Source: Flavobacterium pisciphilum
Lineage (GTDB): Bacteria; Bacteroidota; Bacteroidia; Flavobacteriales; Flavobacteriaceae
Length of the DNA stretch: 64,000 nucleotides
Direction of reading: 5' to 3'
Assembly: GCF_020905345.1 (NCBI RefSeq)
Contig: NZ_JAJJMO010000001.1
Coordinates: 4,030,001 to 4,094,000, forward strand
Part shown: positions 45,325-55,779 of the stretch, one piece after another
Position numbering within the stretch: the stretch's first letter is position 1
How the letters are laid out: each line of letters starts with the position of its first letter
Position numbers and translations under genes: made by a program
The notes under the pieces: model-generated
Databases searched by the model: none
What the model saw: only the letters and a program-made list of their open reading frames with translations
What the model was told of the DNA's origin: nothing

Positions 45325-48300
45325 ATGAAAGTGAAATTTACATGGATCTTAACATTATTAGTGGCATTGACCATGCAGTTTTCTTTTGCACAAGAGAAAA
45401 CTATTTCTGGAATTGTTTCAGAGGCGATAACAGGACCAATTCCTGGGGTGAATGTTAATGTTAAGGGAACAAACATTGGCGTTCAAACGGATTTTGATGG
45501 TAAATATTCTATTAAGGCAAAGCAAGGAGATGTTCTTGTGTTTTCTTATATGGGAATGCAAGATATGATGGCTAAAGTGGGTACTTCTTCTGTGATCAAT
45601 ATGGTAATGAAAGAAGATGGAAAAGTTTTAGATGAGGTTGTGGTAGTAGCTTTTGGGACACAAAAGAAACAAGAAATTACTGGTGCAGTTTCTAAAATTG
45701 ACTCAAAAATGTTAGAAAATGCACAGGCTTCTAATGCTGTTCAATCACTAACAGGTAAGGTTGCGGGAGTTCAAATTAGTGCAAATTCTGGACAGCCTGG
45801 TGATGCTCCTCAAGTAAGATTTAGAGGTATTGGTTCTATTTCATCTTCAAATTCTCCTTTATATGTTATTGATGGTATTCCTTATAATGGTGATATAAAT
45901 GCTATTGCAACTCAAGATATTGAATCTATAAGTTTTTTGAAGGATGCATCTTCAAACGCATTATATGGTAGTAGAGGGGCAAATGGAGTAATTATAGTTA
46001 CTACAAAAAAAGGGCAAAAAGGTAAATTGAAAGTTACTTATGAAACTAAAATTGGAGTCAATTCAAGAGGGGTGTCTGAGTATAATATAATAAAGAACCC
46101 AGGGGATTATTATAAAGCAGTTTATAATAGAGTAAGAAATGGATTGATTTATCAAGGACAAACATTAACAGATGCGGCAAATACAGCGGCTAAAAACTTA
46201 ATTAAAGGAGATAGTTATTCATTAGGATATAATAATTATAATGTACCTAATGATCAAGTCATAAATCCAGCAACTGGAGAAATAAATCCTGATGCTAAAT
46301 TATTATATCATGATGACTGGTCAAAAGAATTATTTAGAGATGCTATTAGACAAGAGCATTATTTAAGCCTTTCGAGTAGTAGTGACAATCTTAGTTCTTT
46401 TCTATCATTGGGGTATTTGTCAGATGATGGTTATACTATTAACTCAAATTTTGAACGTATAACTCTTAGAGGGAATATTGATTATACAGTTTCAAATAAA
46501 ATTAAAATTGGAACAAACATAAATTATGCACGTTCAAACCAAAACGCACCTATTTCCCAAGTGTCTTCTAATACCTATAGTAATTTGTTTGGCTGGGCAA
46601 GAAGTATTGCGCCAATTTATACAATATGGGAAAGAGATGCAAATGGAAAGATGTTGTATAACAAAGATGGAAGTAGAGTATATGATTTTAACAAATCTGG
46701 AAATCGTCCATATGGTTCAAACCTTAATCCTTATGCAACTACATTATTAAATACAAATTTAAGTGAAGAAAATAAATTTGGAGCAAGAGCTTACGTTTCT
46801 ATTGATTTTCTGAGGGATTTTAATTTTAAATATAATTTGGGATATGACCTATTATCTGGGTATTATTTAAATACTACAACTGGGTTGGGGGGAGATGCTA
46901 TGGGGGTAAATGGTAGAATTGGTACTGCTACAAAAAATGAATATACATTTACAAACCAACAATTATTATCTTGGAAAAAAAGCTATGGAGTGCATTCTTT
47001 TGATGTGCTCGTAGGTCACGAATCATCAGATTTTATATCTAAGATGTTAGTTGGGCAAAAAAGTAATATCGTAATTCCTGATTTGACAATTATAAGTAAT
47101 GCGACTAAATATGGTTATTTAGATGGTTACAATGATTTATATAAAGTAGAAGGATATTTCTCTAGGTTAAATTATAATTACAAGAATAAATATTTTTTTA
47201 ATGGTAGCTTTAGAAGAGATGGTTCTTCTGTATTTGCACCAGAGAATAGATGGGGCAATTTTTATGGCTACGGAGCAGCTTGGTCGATAATGAAAGAGTC
47301 ATTTTTTCCTAAAACAAAATGGATTACTGATTTAAGGTTAAAAGGGAGCTATGGAGAGCAAGGTAATGATAACATATATTATCCAGTAACTTCAAGAATC
47401 AATCATCGTAACTATTTTGGTAGCGAAAGGAATTATTATGCATATCAAACACAGTATGGAATAGATCCTGATTCTGAAGGAGAAGCAGGTGTTTTAAATG
47501 TTTTTGAAGCTAATAGGAATGTTAAGTGGGAAAAATCTAAAAATTTAAATCTAGGATTTGATATTGTATTATTTGATAAAATTTCTATCGAAGCGGAATA
47601 TTTTGAAAGAAATGTAAGTGATTTGATATATAATTTCCCAATACCATTATCTACAGGGACATCATTCGTTTCAAAAAATATTGGAAATATGGGGAATAAA
47701 GGGATAGAAGTAAATTTAGGAGTGGATATTATTAAAACTGAAAATATTGATTTTAATATTTGGGCAAATGGAACTCATTATAAAAATAAAGTAACCTCTT
47801 TACCAATCGCATTTACTGATGGTAGATATCGATTTGAAGTTGGTGCTCCTGCTTACTCTTATTTTTTGAGAGAATATGCAGGTGTTGATAAATCTAATGG
47901 AGATGCATTGTGGTATATGGATGAAAAAGATACTTCAGGAAATTTGACAGGAAATAAAGTAACGACGAATGTTTATGGAAATGCTACCCAATACTTAAGT
48001 AAAAAAGATGCTAACCCAGATGTTTATGGTGGTTTTGGAACTCTTTTTAGAATTAAGAATGTTACTTTCCAAGCTAGTTTTGCTTATCAATTTGGAGGTT
48101 ATATGTATGATGGGGTTTATCAAGATGCAATGTATTCTGGATCAGATAATATTGGACAAAATTACCATAAAGATGTAGCTAAGGCATGGACTACAGAAAA
48201 TCCTAATTCAGACATTCCAAGAATTGATCATATTTCGACTTTTCAAATGGGAACTTCTGATTATTTCTTAATTAAGTCAGATTATATAAGTCTTCAAGAT

Positions 48301-48519
48301 GTTTCTATATCATATGATTTTAAAAATAGCAAATTGGTAGACCTAGGAATTCAATCTACAAAATTTAGTTTAATGGGATCTAATCTGGCATTATGGTCAG
48401 AAAGAAAAGGTATGGATCCAAGATTGAATAATTTAGGGTCAAGAACTAATAATGGTCAATCTTTAAATGTGTATGGAGTGATGAAGTCGATTTCATTTGG
48501 TTTAACAGTAAATTTTTAA
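45325..48519 (+). CDS. SusC/RagA-type TonB-dependent outer-membrane transporter (SUS locus 2)
   Basis: 1064 residues from ATG 45325, chosen because it begins the signal peptide (MKVKFTWILTLLVALTMQFSFAQ); longer starts upstream run into the promoter region. Carboxypeptidase-regulatory-like domain, TonB-box-like LDEVVVVAFG, plug with RFRGIGSISSSNSPLYVIDG, barrel ending SFGLTVNF. The first 110 residues are almost the same as in SUS locus 1, while the rest differs more, so the two probably arose by duplication and bind different ligands. Confidence 0.94.
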   Translation: MKVKFTWILTLLVALTMQFSFAQEKTISGIVSEAITGPIPGVNVNVKGTNIGVQTDFDGKYSIKAKQGDVLVFSYMGMQDMMAKVGTSSVINMVMKEDGKVLDEVVVVAFGTQKKQEITGAVSKIDSKMLENAQASNAVQSLTGKVAGVQISANSGQPGDAPQVRFRGIGSISSSNSPLYVIDGIPYNGDINAIATQDIESISFLKDASSNALYGSRGANGVIIVTTKKGQKGKLKVTYETKIGVNSRGVSEYNIIKNPGDYYKAVYNRVRNGLIYQGQTLTDAANTAAKNLIKGDSYSLGYNNYNVPNDQVINPATGEINPDAKLLYHDDWSKELFRDAIRQEHYLSLSSSSDNLSSFLSLGYLSDDGYTINSNFERITLRGNIDYTVSNKIKIGTNINYARSNQNAPISQVSSNTYSNLFGWARSIAPIYTIWERDANGKMLYNKDGSRVYDFNKSGNRPYGSNLNPYATTLLNTNLSEENKFGARAYVSIDFLRDFNFKYNLGYDLLSGYYLNTTTGLGGDAMGVNGRIGTATKNEYTFTNQQLLSWKKSYGVHSFDVLVGHESSDFISKMLVGQKSNIVIPDLTIISNATKYGYLDGYNDLYKVEGYFSRLNYNYKNKYFFNGSFRRDGSSVFAPENRWGNFYGYGAAWSIMKESFFPKTKWITDLRLKGSYGEQGNDNIYYPVTSRINHRNYFGSERNYYAYQTQYGIDPDSEGEAGVLNVFEANRNVKWEKSKNLNLGFDIVLFDKISIEAEYFERNVSDLIYNFPIPLSTGTSFVSKNIGNMGNKGIEVNLGVDIIKTENIDFNIWANGTHYKNKVTSLPIAFTDGRYRFEVGAPAYSYFLREYAGVDKSNGDALWYMDEKDTSGNLTGNKVTTNVYGNATQYLSKKDANPDVYGGFGTLFRIKNVTFQASFAYQFGGYMYDGVYQDAMYSGSDNIGQNYHKDVAKAWTTENPNSDIPRIDHISTFQMGTSDYFLIKSDYISLQDVSISYDFKNSKLVDLGIQSTKFSLMGSNLALWSERKGMDPRLNNLGSRTNNGQSLNVYGVMKSISFGLTVNF

Positions 48520-48523
48520 GAAT

Positions 48524-49972
48524 ATGAAAAGAATAGTAATAATAACAGCAGTGTCTTTATTGATGTTAGTAAGTTGTGATAAAGATTTTCTGGATACAGT
48601 ACCTGAATCAACAATTAACAATGATCAACTTGCGACATCTGCTTCAGCAAACCAAGCAATTGTTAATGGGATTTATACAGGATTAAGGTCTTATGGGTTA
48701 GCAATTGGAGGCAATCATGAGGATTATGGGCATAAATCGGTGCTTTCAGCAATGGATATGATGTCTAATGATATGTTAATGACTAAATCAAGTTGGTATG
48801 GCTCTTTTTATAATTATTTAGGAAGACAGCAAACAAATGTTAGGTCTAGATTAGTTTGGAATACTTATTATCCACAAATTAAATCAACAAATGTGGTTCT
48901 TGCTGCTATCCCAAGTATAACTGAAGATGATAAATTAAATGCAATTAGAGGACAGGCTTTAGCTTTAAGGGGATATTTTTATTTTATGTTGGCTCGTACA
49001 TATGGACCTACTTACTTAGGTAATGAAAAAAAATTATGCGTGCCAATCTATACTGAGGTTACATTGGAAGGGAAAGCTAGGTCTACAGTTAATGAAGTGT
49101 ATGAATTAATTGAAAAGGATTTGAAAGAGGCTATTGAGTTATTGACTAAATACAATCGTTCAAATAAGGATTCAGTTGATAAAACTGTTGCAGAGGCATT
49201 TTTAGCTAATGTTTACTTGGAAATGGGGAAGTATTCAGATGCTTCTAATATGGCAAATTCCGCAAGACAGTCTTATGTATTACTTAATGAACAAGAATGG
49301 ATGACTGGTTTTTCTGAAACTAAATCTAAAGAAACTATGTGGGGAGCGACAATGAATTCAGCGACTAGTACATTCGTTGCAAATTTCTTTTCTCATTTTG
49401 ATAATACCAATAATTCAGGTTATGCAGGTGGATTGGGAATTTATAAAAATATAGATAAAAACCTGTACAATAGTATCTCTGATACTGATTTTAGAAAGAA
49501 GGCATTTGTTGCGCCTGGAGGAGATAACCCAGTTTATCCAAGTTTACCAGAATATGCAAATATAAAATTTAGAGACCCTACGATTAATGCTGGTAGCTAT
49601 ATTTATTTAAGATCTTCAGAAATGTACTACATAGAAGCTGAGGCTCTTGCCAGAGCTGGAAATGAAGTATCTGCAAAAGATGTGTTATATGAGATAACAA
49701 TTACTAGAGATCCTAAATATGTAAAATCTACAAATTCTGGAACTGCCTTGATAAATGAAATTATACTTCAAAAAAGGATTGAATTGTGGGGAGAAGGCTG
49801 TGCTTGGTATGATATGAAACGTTTAGGAATTGGGCTCTCAAGAGATTATATAGAATCAAATCACCCAGCTTTTGGTAAATTTAATATTCCTACTGGTGAT
49901 AATAGGTTTATTCATCAAATGCCTCAAGCAGAAATGGATGCAAATCCTTTAATGGTTCAAAATCCATTATAA
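48524..49972 (+). CDS. SusD/RagB-type nutrient-binding lipoprotein (SUS locus 2)
   Basis: 482 residues. Lipoprotein signal ends LLMLVSC (Cys19), followed by DKDFLDTVPESTIN. Helical TPR-like body with GQALALRGYFYFMLARTYGP and the C-terminal QKRIELWGEGCAWYDMKRLG, AEMDANPLMVQNPL. It pairs with the SusC 4 bases upstream. Confidence 0.93.
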   Translation: MKRIVIITAVSLLMLVSCDKDFLDTVPESTINNDQLATSASANQAIVNGIYTGLRSYGLAIGGNHEDYGHKSVLSAMDMMSNDMLMTKSSWYGSFYNYLGRQQTNVRSRLVWNTYYPQIKSTNVVLAAIPSITEDDKLNAIRGQALALRGYFYFMLARTYGPTYLGNEKKLCVPIYTEVTLEGKARSTVNEVYELIEKDLKEAIELLTKYNRSNKDSVDKTVAEAFLANVYLEMGKYSDASNMANSARQSYVLLNEQEWMTGFSETKSKETMWGATMNSATSTFVANFFSHFDNTNNSGYAGGLGIYKNIDKNLYNSISDTDFRKKAFVAPGGDNPVYPSLPEYANIKFRDPTINAGSYIYLRSSEMYYIEAEALARAGNEVSAKDVLYEITITRDPKYVKSTNSGTALINEIILQKRIELWGEGCAWYDMKRLGIGLSRDYIESNHPAFGKFNIPTGDNRFIHQMPQAEMDANPLMVQNPL

Positions 49973-50004
49973 ATTATTTTCAATCTATCTTATTAATAAT
50001 AATA

Positions 50005-50039
50005 AAAACTGTCTAAAATATTTTGGACAGTTTTTTTAT
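50005..50039 (+). terminator. Terminator after SUS locus 2
   Basis: AAAACTGTC and GACAGTTTT form the stem with a 12-base, partly self-pairing AT loop, then more T residues. Confidence 0.85.
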
Positions 50040-50990
50040 TTTATATCAGAATTATTATCAAATTTCAAGAAAAGATAAAGTTCTTTTTTTATTTGTAAGT
50101 ATATTACTTTAGGTCATTTTGTTTGTAAATTTTTAGGTTTTATTTCTCCTCAAGCTGTAATTAATATCCCCTTTATAAAGGGGATATTTTTTTAGTACTC
50201 TGTTTCTTCTTGGAGTGAAATAATCAATAAATGAAGAGGGTTATGAGTGGGAAATAAAATATTTAATCATGCCATATTATATATAATGAATGCTATGTGT
50301 ACTTAGTTGGTTTACAGTTGTGTATTGTGTATTCTTTTTAATTTTATTGAGATGTTAATTATGTAAGTCTTGATGAGTGCAGCAGTAGCTGTTGAGATTA
50401 TAAAATTGTATTGCTTTTTGTAAGTATTTGATTGTAAAATAATTCTGTTTTTTCATGAAAATTATTTGTTAGAAGTATTCTTTGTTTTAAGTTTTGTATT
50501 CAACTTTTTGATCATCATTAAGAATATATCCGTGAATTAGTTTCAATTATAGGATTCACTCTTGTTTTCCCCGTTATTCATGCATTTAGAAGGTTAATTT
50601 TAACAGTTTTGATGAGCTGATAACGAGTAATAATTGAAGAAATTGCATGTTTTTTTTGATTTTTTTAAAAATAATTTTTTTTAGCTTTTTTCTTTCTTTT
50701 TTGATATTTTTTAATTTTCATGCTTTATAATCAATAAATGAATTAATTAATTTTTTTAATGTTAAGTGTTTGTATTGTATGTAGTTGTGTTTTATTTTTT
50801 TTAATTAAATGCTAATTATGTATATTTTTTTATTTTTTATTTTTAATAAAATGTAAGAAATTTACTTCGGTTGTGATTTTGCTTAATAAAATGTGTTTTT
50901 CTTGTTAAAAAAAATATATTCCGGTTAACTTTTGGTTAATTAACTTTTTATTAAGATGTTTGCAGAATTACTAATTCAAAATATATTAAT
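50040..50990 (+). other. Long AT-rich gene-free stretch between SUS loci 2 and 3
   Basis: About 950 bases, very T-rich in its second half, with no reading frame I can support on either strand. It contains a second terminator-like hairpin (AATATCCCC at 50163-50171, GGGGATATT at 50179-50187, then T tract) and, at its end, a promoter for SUS locus 3. Confidence 0.6.
50931..50962 (+). promoter_or_regulatory. Promoter of SUS locus 3
   Basis: TTTG (50931-50934), 20-base spacer and GATGTTTG (50955-50962), one mismatch from TAnnTTTG, 28 bases before the SusC start. Confidence 0.6.
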
Positions 50991-53900
50991 ATGAGATTAA
51001 AATTTAAATGGATTTTTACACTACTAATGTTAGCGTTATCTATGCAGTTTTCTTTTGCTCAGGAGAAAAACATTAAGGGTGTGGTTACAGACGAGTCTGG
51101 ACCAATTCCTGGAGTGAATGTTGTAGTAAAAGGAACAAAAGTAAGTACACAAACAGACTTTAATGGTGTTTATTCTATTCAAGCAAAGCCAGGGGATGTT
51201 TTACAGTTTTCTTTTATGGGAATGAATGATTCTTCAGTAACTGTTGGAGCATCAAATAGTGTAAATGCAAAATTAACATCGGCTTCTCAATCACTTGATG
51301 AGGTAGTGGTGGTTGCTTACGGTAAGCAAAAAACTAAATCTATTGTAGGTTCAGTAGCAACAGTAGGTAAAGATATTTTAGAAAAACAACAAGCTACGAA
51401 TGTTTTAACAGCAATTCAAGGTAGTGTTGCTGGGGTTAACATTATCTCAGCAGGAGGTCAACCAGGTGAAAGCCCAAACATACGTATTCGTGGTATTGGT
51501 TCTATCAGCTCTTCTGCAGAGCCTTTGATAATTTTAGACGGTGCACCTTTTTCAGGAAATATTAACTCTATTAGTTCTGATCAAATTGAAAGTATGAGTG
51601 TCTTAAAAGATGCATCATCTACTGCTTTGTATGGTTCTAGAGGAGCTAATGGTGTAATTATTATTACTACTAAAAGAGGTAAATTTAATACACCTGTAAG
51701 TGTACATTTAAATTCTGTAGTTGGTGTTGGTAGCAATGCTGTTAAATTGCATAAATTATTGCCAACTGATCGTTTTATGGAATTGAGCTGGGAAGCTAGA
51801 CGTAATGTTAATCAATACGGAAGCGGACAAACTCCTGCAGTAGCAGGTCAAAATGCATCTAATTCATTAATATCTGCTTTAGGATATAATCCTTATAAAG
51901 CTGCTGTTCCTGTTGATGCAAATGGAAAGTTGGTTACAACTGATAAGTATTGGGATACTGATTGGGAAAAGGCTTTAATTAATAATTCAGCTATCAGAAA
52001 AGAAAACTCTATTGCAATTAATGGAGGAGGAGAAAATGCTGCATATTCATTTACAGCTAATAATTTAAATCAAGAAGGAGCTTTAGTAAACTCTAACTTT
52101 AAAAGAACTTCAATTAGAGTTAGTGTGGATACTAAAATTAATGAGTCATTAACTTCAGGTTTAAGTATTGCTTACGGAACTTCAACTCAAAACTATCCAA
52201 CGCAATCAGGAAATTCTTTTCAAAGTCCAGTACAATGGATTTATAATGTTTCTTCTATCTACCCGATATATAGACATGATGCACAAGGGAATGAAATTTT
52301 TGATAACTTCGGAGGTAAACTTTATGATTACGGAACTGGATCAGGTCTTGTAAATGCTACACGTCCATTAATGAGTAATGAAAATGCTTTAGGAGCATTG
52401 TATAATTATACTATCAAAAATGATAGAGATGATGTTACAATTAACGGATATGCAGGTTATAAAATTACAAAAGATTTATCTTTCAAAACTACAATAGGAT
52501 ACCAAAGATATTTATTTGATAACTTCAATTATAGCTCTTCTTTATTTGGTAATGCTGCTTCAGTTGGAGGTAGAATAACACAAAATAGAGATATTACAAC
52601 TTCTATAAATATTACAAATGTTTTAAGTTATAAAAAACAATTTGGAAACCATAACTTTGGTATAGATGCAATCCAAGAAGCTTATAAGCTGAAAATAGAT
52701 AGAATGTATGCTCGTGGTGAAGGATTTTTAGCAGGAGTTGAAGTTAATGATGGTGCTACAAAACCAGCAGGTGTTGGTGGAAGTATTACAGAAGAACGTC
52801 TTAATAGTTATTTAGGTCGTGCTACATATAATTATGCTAATAGATATTTCCTTGAAGGATCGTATCGTACAGATGGATCATCTCGTTTTGCAAGAGATTC
52901 ACGTTGGGGTAATTTCTTTTCTATAGGTGGAGCTTGGAGTATTAAAGATGAAAGCTTCTTAGTTGATAGTAAGATTGTTAGTACTTTGAAACTTAAAGGA
53001 TCTTATGGAGAATTAGGAAATAATAGAGCACAGAATACAGATGGTACTGACTCATATTTCCCTTACCAACAATTATATAATTTAGGTTTTAGCGAAATTA
53101 ATAATGCAGGTGTTGTATTAGGAGCTCCAGCTGACAAAAAATTAACTTGGGAGAAAACAGCTTCGTCAAATATTGGTATTGAGTTAGGATTTCTTAATGA
53201 TAGATTCAAAATGGGAGCTGATTGGTATCAAAAAAAATCAATTGATTTGATTTATGCAGTTCCAGTTGCAGGTTCAACAGGTAATACAACTTATGTAACA
53301 AATGCAGGTTCTTTGAAAAACTTCGGTTTAGAGGTTTATTTAAGTTCAGTGAATGTTAAAAATGCTAATTTTACTTGGAATACTGATTTGAATTTCTCTT
53401 TTGATAGAAATGAAGTTACATCATTAACACAAGATTATATCGTTAATGGTACTAAACGTTGGGAAGTAGGTAGATCTATTTATGACTTCTGGGTTCAAGA
53501 ATGGGCTGGTGTTGATCCTGCTACAGGTAGAGGGCAATGGTATAAAGATGGTGTAGATGCTAATGGTAACAGAAACACTACATTTAGTTATACAGAGGCT
53601 TCTCGTAATTATGTAGGAAAATCATCATTACCAGATGTAGTTGGAGGACTTTCAAATTATTTCAAATACAAAAACTTTGATATGAACATTTTGTTCAATT
53701 TTAGTTATGGAGCTTATGTTTATGATTCTTCTTATGCATCATTAATGACGGGATTAAAAGATCCAGGACGTCCAGGATCTGTTGATTTAGAAAACCGTTG
53801 GCAACAACCAGGAGATATTACAGATACTCCAAGATTGTACCAAGGAACTCAGGATTATGCATCTCAATCTACAAGATTTTTGTTTAAAAACAATTATATC

Positions 53901-54113
53901 CGTTTGAAAGCATTGAATATTGGTTATAATTTTCCAAAAGATGTAATGAATTCTATTGGAGTAAATAACGTGAGAATTTATCTACAAGGTGATAACTTGT
54001 TAACTTTCCAATCTCACAAAGGAATTGATCCTGAGCAAAGTTTTGCAGGTACAACAGATAGTAGAACATACAACCAAAGATTAGCGTCTTTAGGGTTTTC
54101 GATTGATTTTTAA
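50991..54113 (+). CDS. SusC/RagA-type TonB-dependent outer-membrane transporter (SUS locus 3)
   Basis: 1040 residues: signal peptide MRLKFKWIFTLLMLALSMQFSFAQ, carboxypeptidase-regulatory-like domain with SGPIPGVNVVVKGTKVSTQT, TonB-box-like LDEVVVVAYG, plug with RIRGIGSISSSAEPLIILDG, barrel ending SLGFSIDF. More distant from loci 1 and 2 than these are from one another in the N-terminal domain. The SusD partner follows after 15 bases. Confidence 0.94.
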   Translation: MRLKFKWIFTLLMLALSMQFSFAQEKNIKGVVTDESGPIPGVNVVVKGTKVSTQTDFNGVYSIQAKPGDVLQFSFMGMNDSSVTVGASNSVNAKLTSASQSLDEVVVVAYGKQKTKSIVGSVATVGKDILEKQQATNVLTAIQGSVAGVNIISAGGQPGESPNIRIRGIGSISSSAEPLIILDGAPFSGNINSISSDQIESMSVLKDASSTALYGSRGANGVIIITTKRGKFNTPVSVHLNSVVGVGSNAVKLHKLLPTDRFMELSWEARRNVNQYGSGQTPAVAGQNASNSLISALGYNPYKAAVPVDANGKLVTTDKYWDTDWEKALINNSAIRKENSIAINGGGENAAYSFTANNLNQEGALVNSNFKRTSIRVSVDTKINESLTSGLSIAYGTSTQNYPTQSGNSFQSPVQWIYNVSSIYPIYRHDAQGNEIFDNFGGKLYDYGTGSGLVNATRPLMSNENALGALYNYTIKNDRDDVTINGYAGYKITKDLSFKTTIGYQRYLFDNFNYSSSLFGNAASVGGRITQNRDITTSINITNVLSYKKQFGNHNFGIDAIQEAYKLKIDRMYARGEGFLAGVEVNDGATKPAGVGGSITEERLNSYLGRATYNYANRYFLEGSYRTDGSSRFARDSRWGNFFSIGGAWSIKDESFLVDSKIVSTLKLKGSYGELGNNRAQNTDGTDSYFPYQQLYNLGFSEINNAGVVLGAPADKKLTWEKTASSNIGIELGFLNDRFKMGADWYQKKSIDLIYAVPVAGSTGNTTYVTNAGSLKNFGLEVYLSSVNVKNANFTWNTDLNFSFDRNEVTSLTQDYIVNGTKRWEVGRSIYDFWVQEWAGVDPATGRGQWYKDGVDANGNRNTTFSYTEASRNYVGKSSLPDVVGGLSNYFKYKNFDMNILFNFSYGAYVYDSSYASLMTGLKDPGRPGSVDLENRWQQPGDITDTPRLYQGTQDYASQSTRFLFKNNYIRLKALNIGYNFPKDVMNSIGVNNVRIYLQGDNLLTFQSHKGIDPEQSFAGTTDSRTYNQRLASLGFSIDF

Positions 54114-54128
54114 TAATAAATTTAGTAT

Positions 54129-55625
54129 ATGAAAAATATAGTTAGAAATATAACAGCTGCCTTTGTAATTGTAATGTGCTTAGGTAGTTGTAGCCAGGAA
54201 TTTTTAGATGAGGTAAAACCTACTACTGGAGTTCCTATTGAGAGTGTTTTTGAAACCAGAACTACAGCAGAAGGAGCTCTTTCTGGGATAATGAGACGTT
54301 TTAGAACGCAATTCCCAAATGCAGCTGGTGCTACTTCTACGGATACAGGAGGAGTAAACTCATTGTTTTTTGCAAGATCGGTTAAAGGAAATGACGTAAT
54401 TTCTGCAAACAACTGGTTTGGTAGTGATTATGAGAATGCAAATAGAGAACCTACTTTTCGTAGAAGTATTTTTACATGGAATTATCCTTTTTATATGATT
54501 AACCAAGTTAATAGTTTTATTAAGTCGGTTAAGGCAAGTACTTTTGAAGAAAAAGATAAAAATGAATTGTTAGGACAAGGATATGCACTACGTGCGTTTT
54601 TTTACCATCAATTAGTTTTAGAGTTTTCAAAATCGTATAGTGAGGATCAGAATTATCAAGCGCCACCTATATATAAAGAGCCTACTACAGTTGCTAAAGG
54701 AATGTCTACTGTAAAAGAAGTTTATGATTTTATGGTTGAGGATTTGACTACAGCTATTCCTTTGTTGTCTAATTCACGTCTAGGTAAGTCTTTTGTAAAT
54801 AAGCAAGTTGGAAATGCAATATTAGCTCAAGTTTATCAAGTTATGGGTAAATGGGACTTGGCTGAAGCTGCTGCTCTAGCTGCATATGGTGGAGATCAAA
54901 ACGCAGTTTTAGATGCAATAAATTATAATTCAGGTTTCAAAGATAACGCTAGTAAAGAGTGGTTATGGGGATCTCCTCAAGCAGCAGATCAGTCTATGTT
55001 TTATTATTTAGCTCCTCATGCTTTTTCTGATCATAGAGCAGCTGGTTATTCTTCAATATTTGTAAATTCATCGTTTGTTAATTTGTTCTCTGCTACAGAT
55101 GTTAGAGGAGGAATAGGAACTGAGCCTACTAAGTTGTTTAGTATAAAAGCTACTACAATCCCAGTTACTGATTATAGATATTATGTGTCAAACAAGTTCT
55201 CGTTTGCATTTAGTTCTCATTCTCCAATCATTAGATATGCTGAGATGATTTTAATTGACGCTGAAGCTAAAGCAAGACAAGGAAAAGATGGTGCTGCAAA
55301 AACGGTATTATTTGCATTGCAAAAAAATAGAGATGTAAATGCAGTACAAAGTGCTAATACTGGTCAAGCTCTTATTGATGAAATCTTAGTTGAAAGACGT
55401 AAAGAATTATTCATGGAGAATGGTGTAGAGTGGTTTGATGCAAAACGTTTAGGAAAAGGAATACCTAGAGATGGTAACCAACGTTTAAAAGGACCTAATA
55501 ATGCTGCAGGACCAGGTGTAACTTTTGATTTGCAAGCTCATGATTTAAGATTCATTATTAAAGTTCCTCAAGCAGAAATTGATTCAAACCCACTGATTGA
55601 TGATGTAGTTAATACTGGAAAATAA
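54129..55625 (+). CDS. SusD/RagB-type nutrient-binding lipoprotein (SUS locus 3)
   Basis: 498 residues. Lipoprotein signal ends VIVMCLGSC (Cys22), then SQEFLDEVKPTTGV. Helical body with GQGYALRAFFYHQLVLEFSK; C-terminal ERRKELFMENGVEWFDAKRLG and AEIDSNPLIDD. It is the expected substrate-binding partner of the SusC immediately upstream. Confidence 0.93.
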   Translation: MKNIVRNITAAFVIVMCLGSCSQEFLDEVKPTTGVPIESVFETRTTAEGALSGIMRRFRTQFPNAAGATSTDTGGVNSLFFARSVKGNDVISANNWFGSDYENANREPTFRRSIFTWNYPFYMINQVNSFIKSVKASTFEEKDKNELLGQGYALRAFFYHQLVLEFSKSYSEDQNYQAPPIYKEPTTVAKGMSTVKEVYDFMVEDLTTAIPLLSNSRLGKSFVNKQVGNAILAQVYQVMGKWDLAEAAALAAYGGDQNAVLDAINYNSGFKDNASKEWLWGSPQAADQSMFYYLAPHAFSDHRAAGYSSIFVNSSFVNLFSATDVRGGIGTEPTKLFSIKATTIPVTDYRYYVSNKFSFAFSSHSPIIRYAEMILIDAEAKARQGKDGAAKTVLFALQKNRDVNAVQSANTGQALIDEILVERRKELFMENGVEWFDAKRLGKGIPRDGNQRLKGPNNAAGPGVTFDLQAHDLRFIIKVPQAEIDSNPLIDDVVNTGK

Positions 55626-55672
55626 GATTAACATAATAATTATCAAAGTAGATTGTTAAAATCCGCTTTTTT

Positions 55673-55705
55673 AAAACCCGCTTTTTATAAGCGGGTTTTT
55701 TATTT
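55673..55705 (+). terminator. Terminator after SUS locus 3
   Basis: AAAACCCGCTT and AAGCGGGTTTT form an 11-bp stem with a short loop, followed by TTTATTTTT. A partial extra copy of the 5' arm (AAAATCCGCTTTTTT) precedes it. Confidence 0.88.
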
Positions 55706-55779
55706 TTAAAAACTTTTTTCATTTACCTTTGCCACATTCAAATAGTCGATAATAATATCTAAATATATACTCCTTTCAA

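Noticed and set aside
50040..50990. Sigma/anti-sigma factor genes for SUS locus 3
   Set aside because: No reading frame of sufficient length exists on either strand in this stretch.
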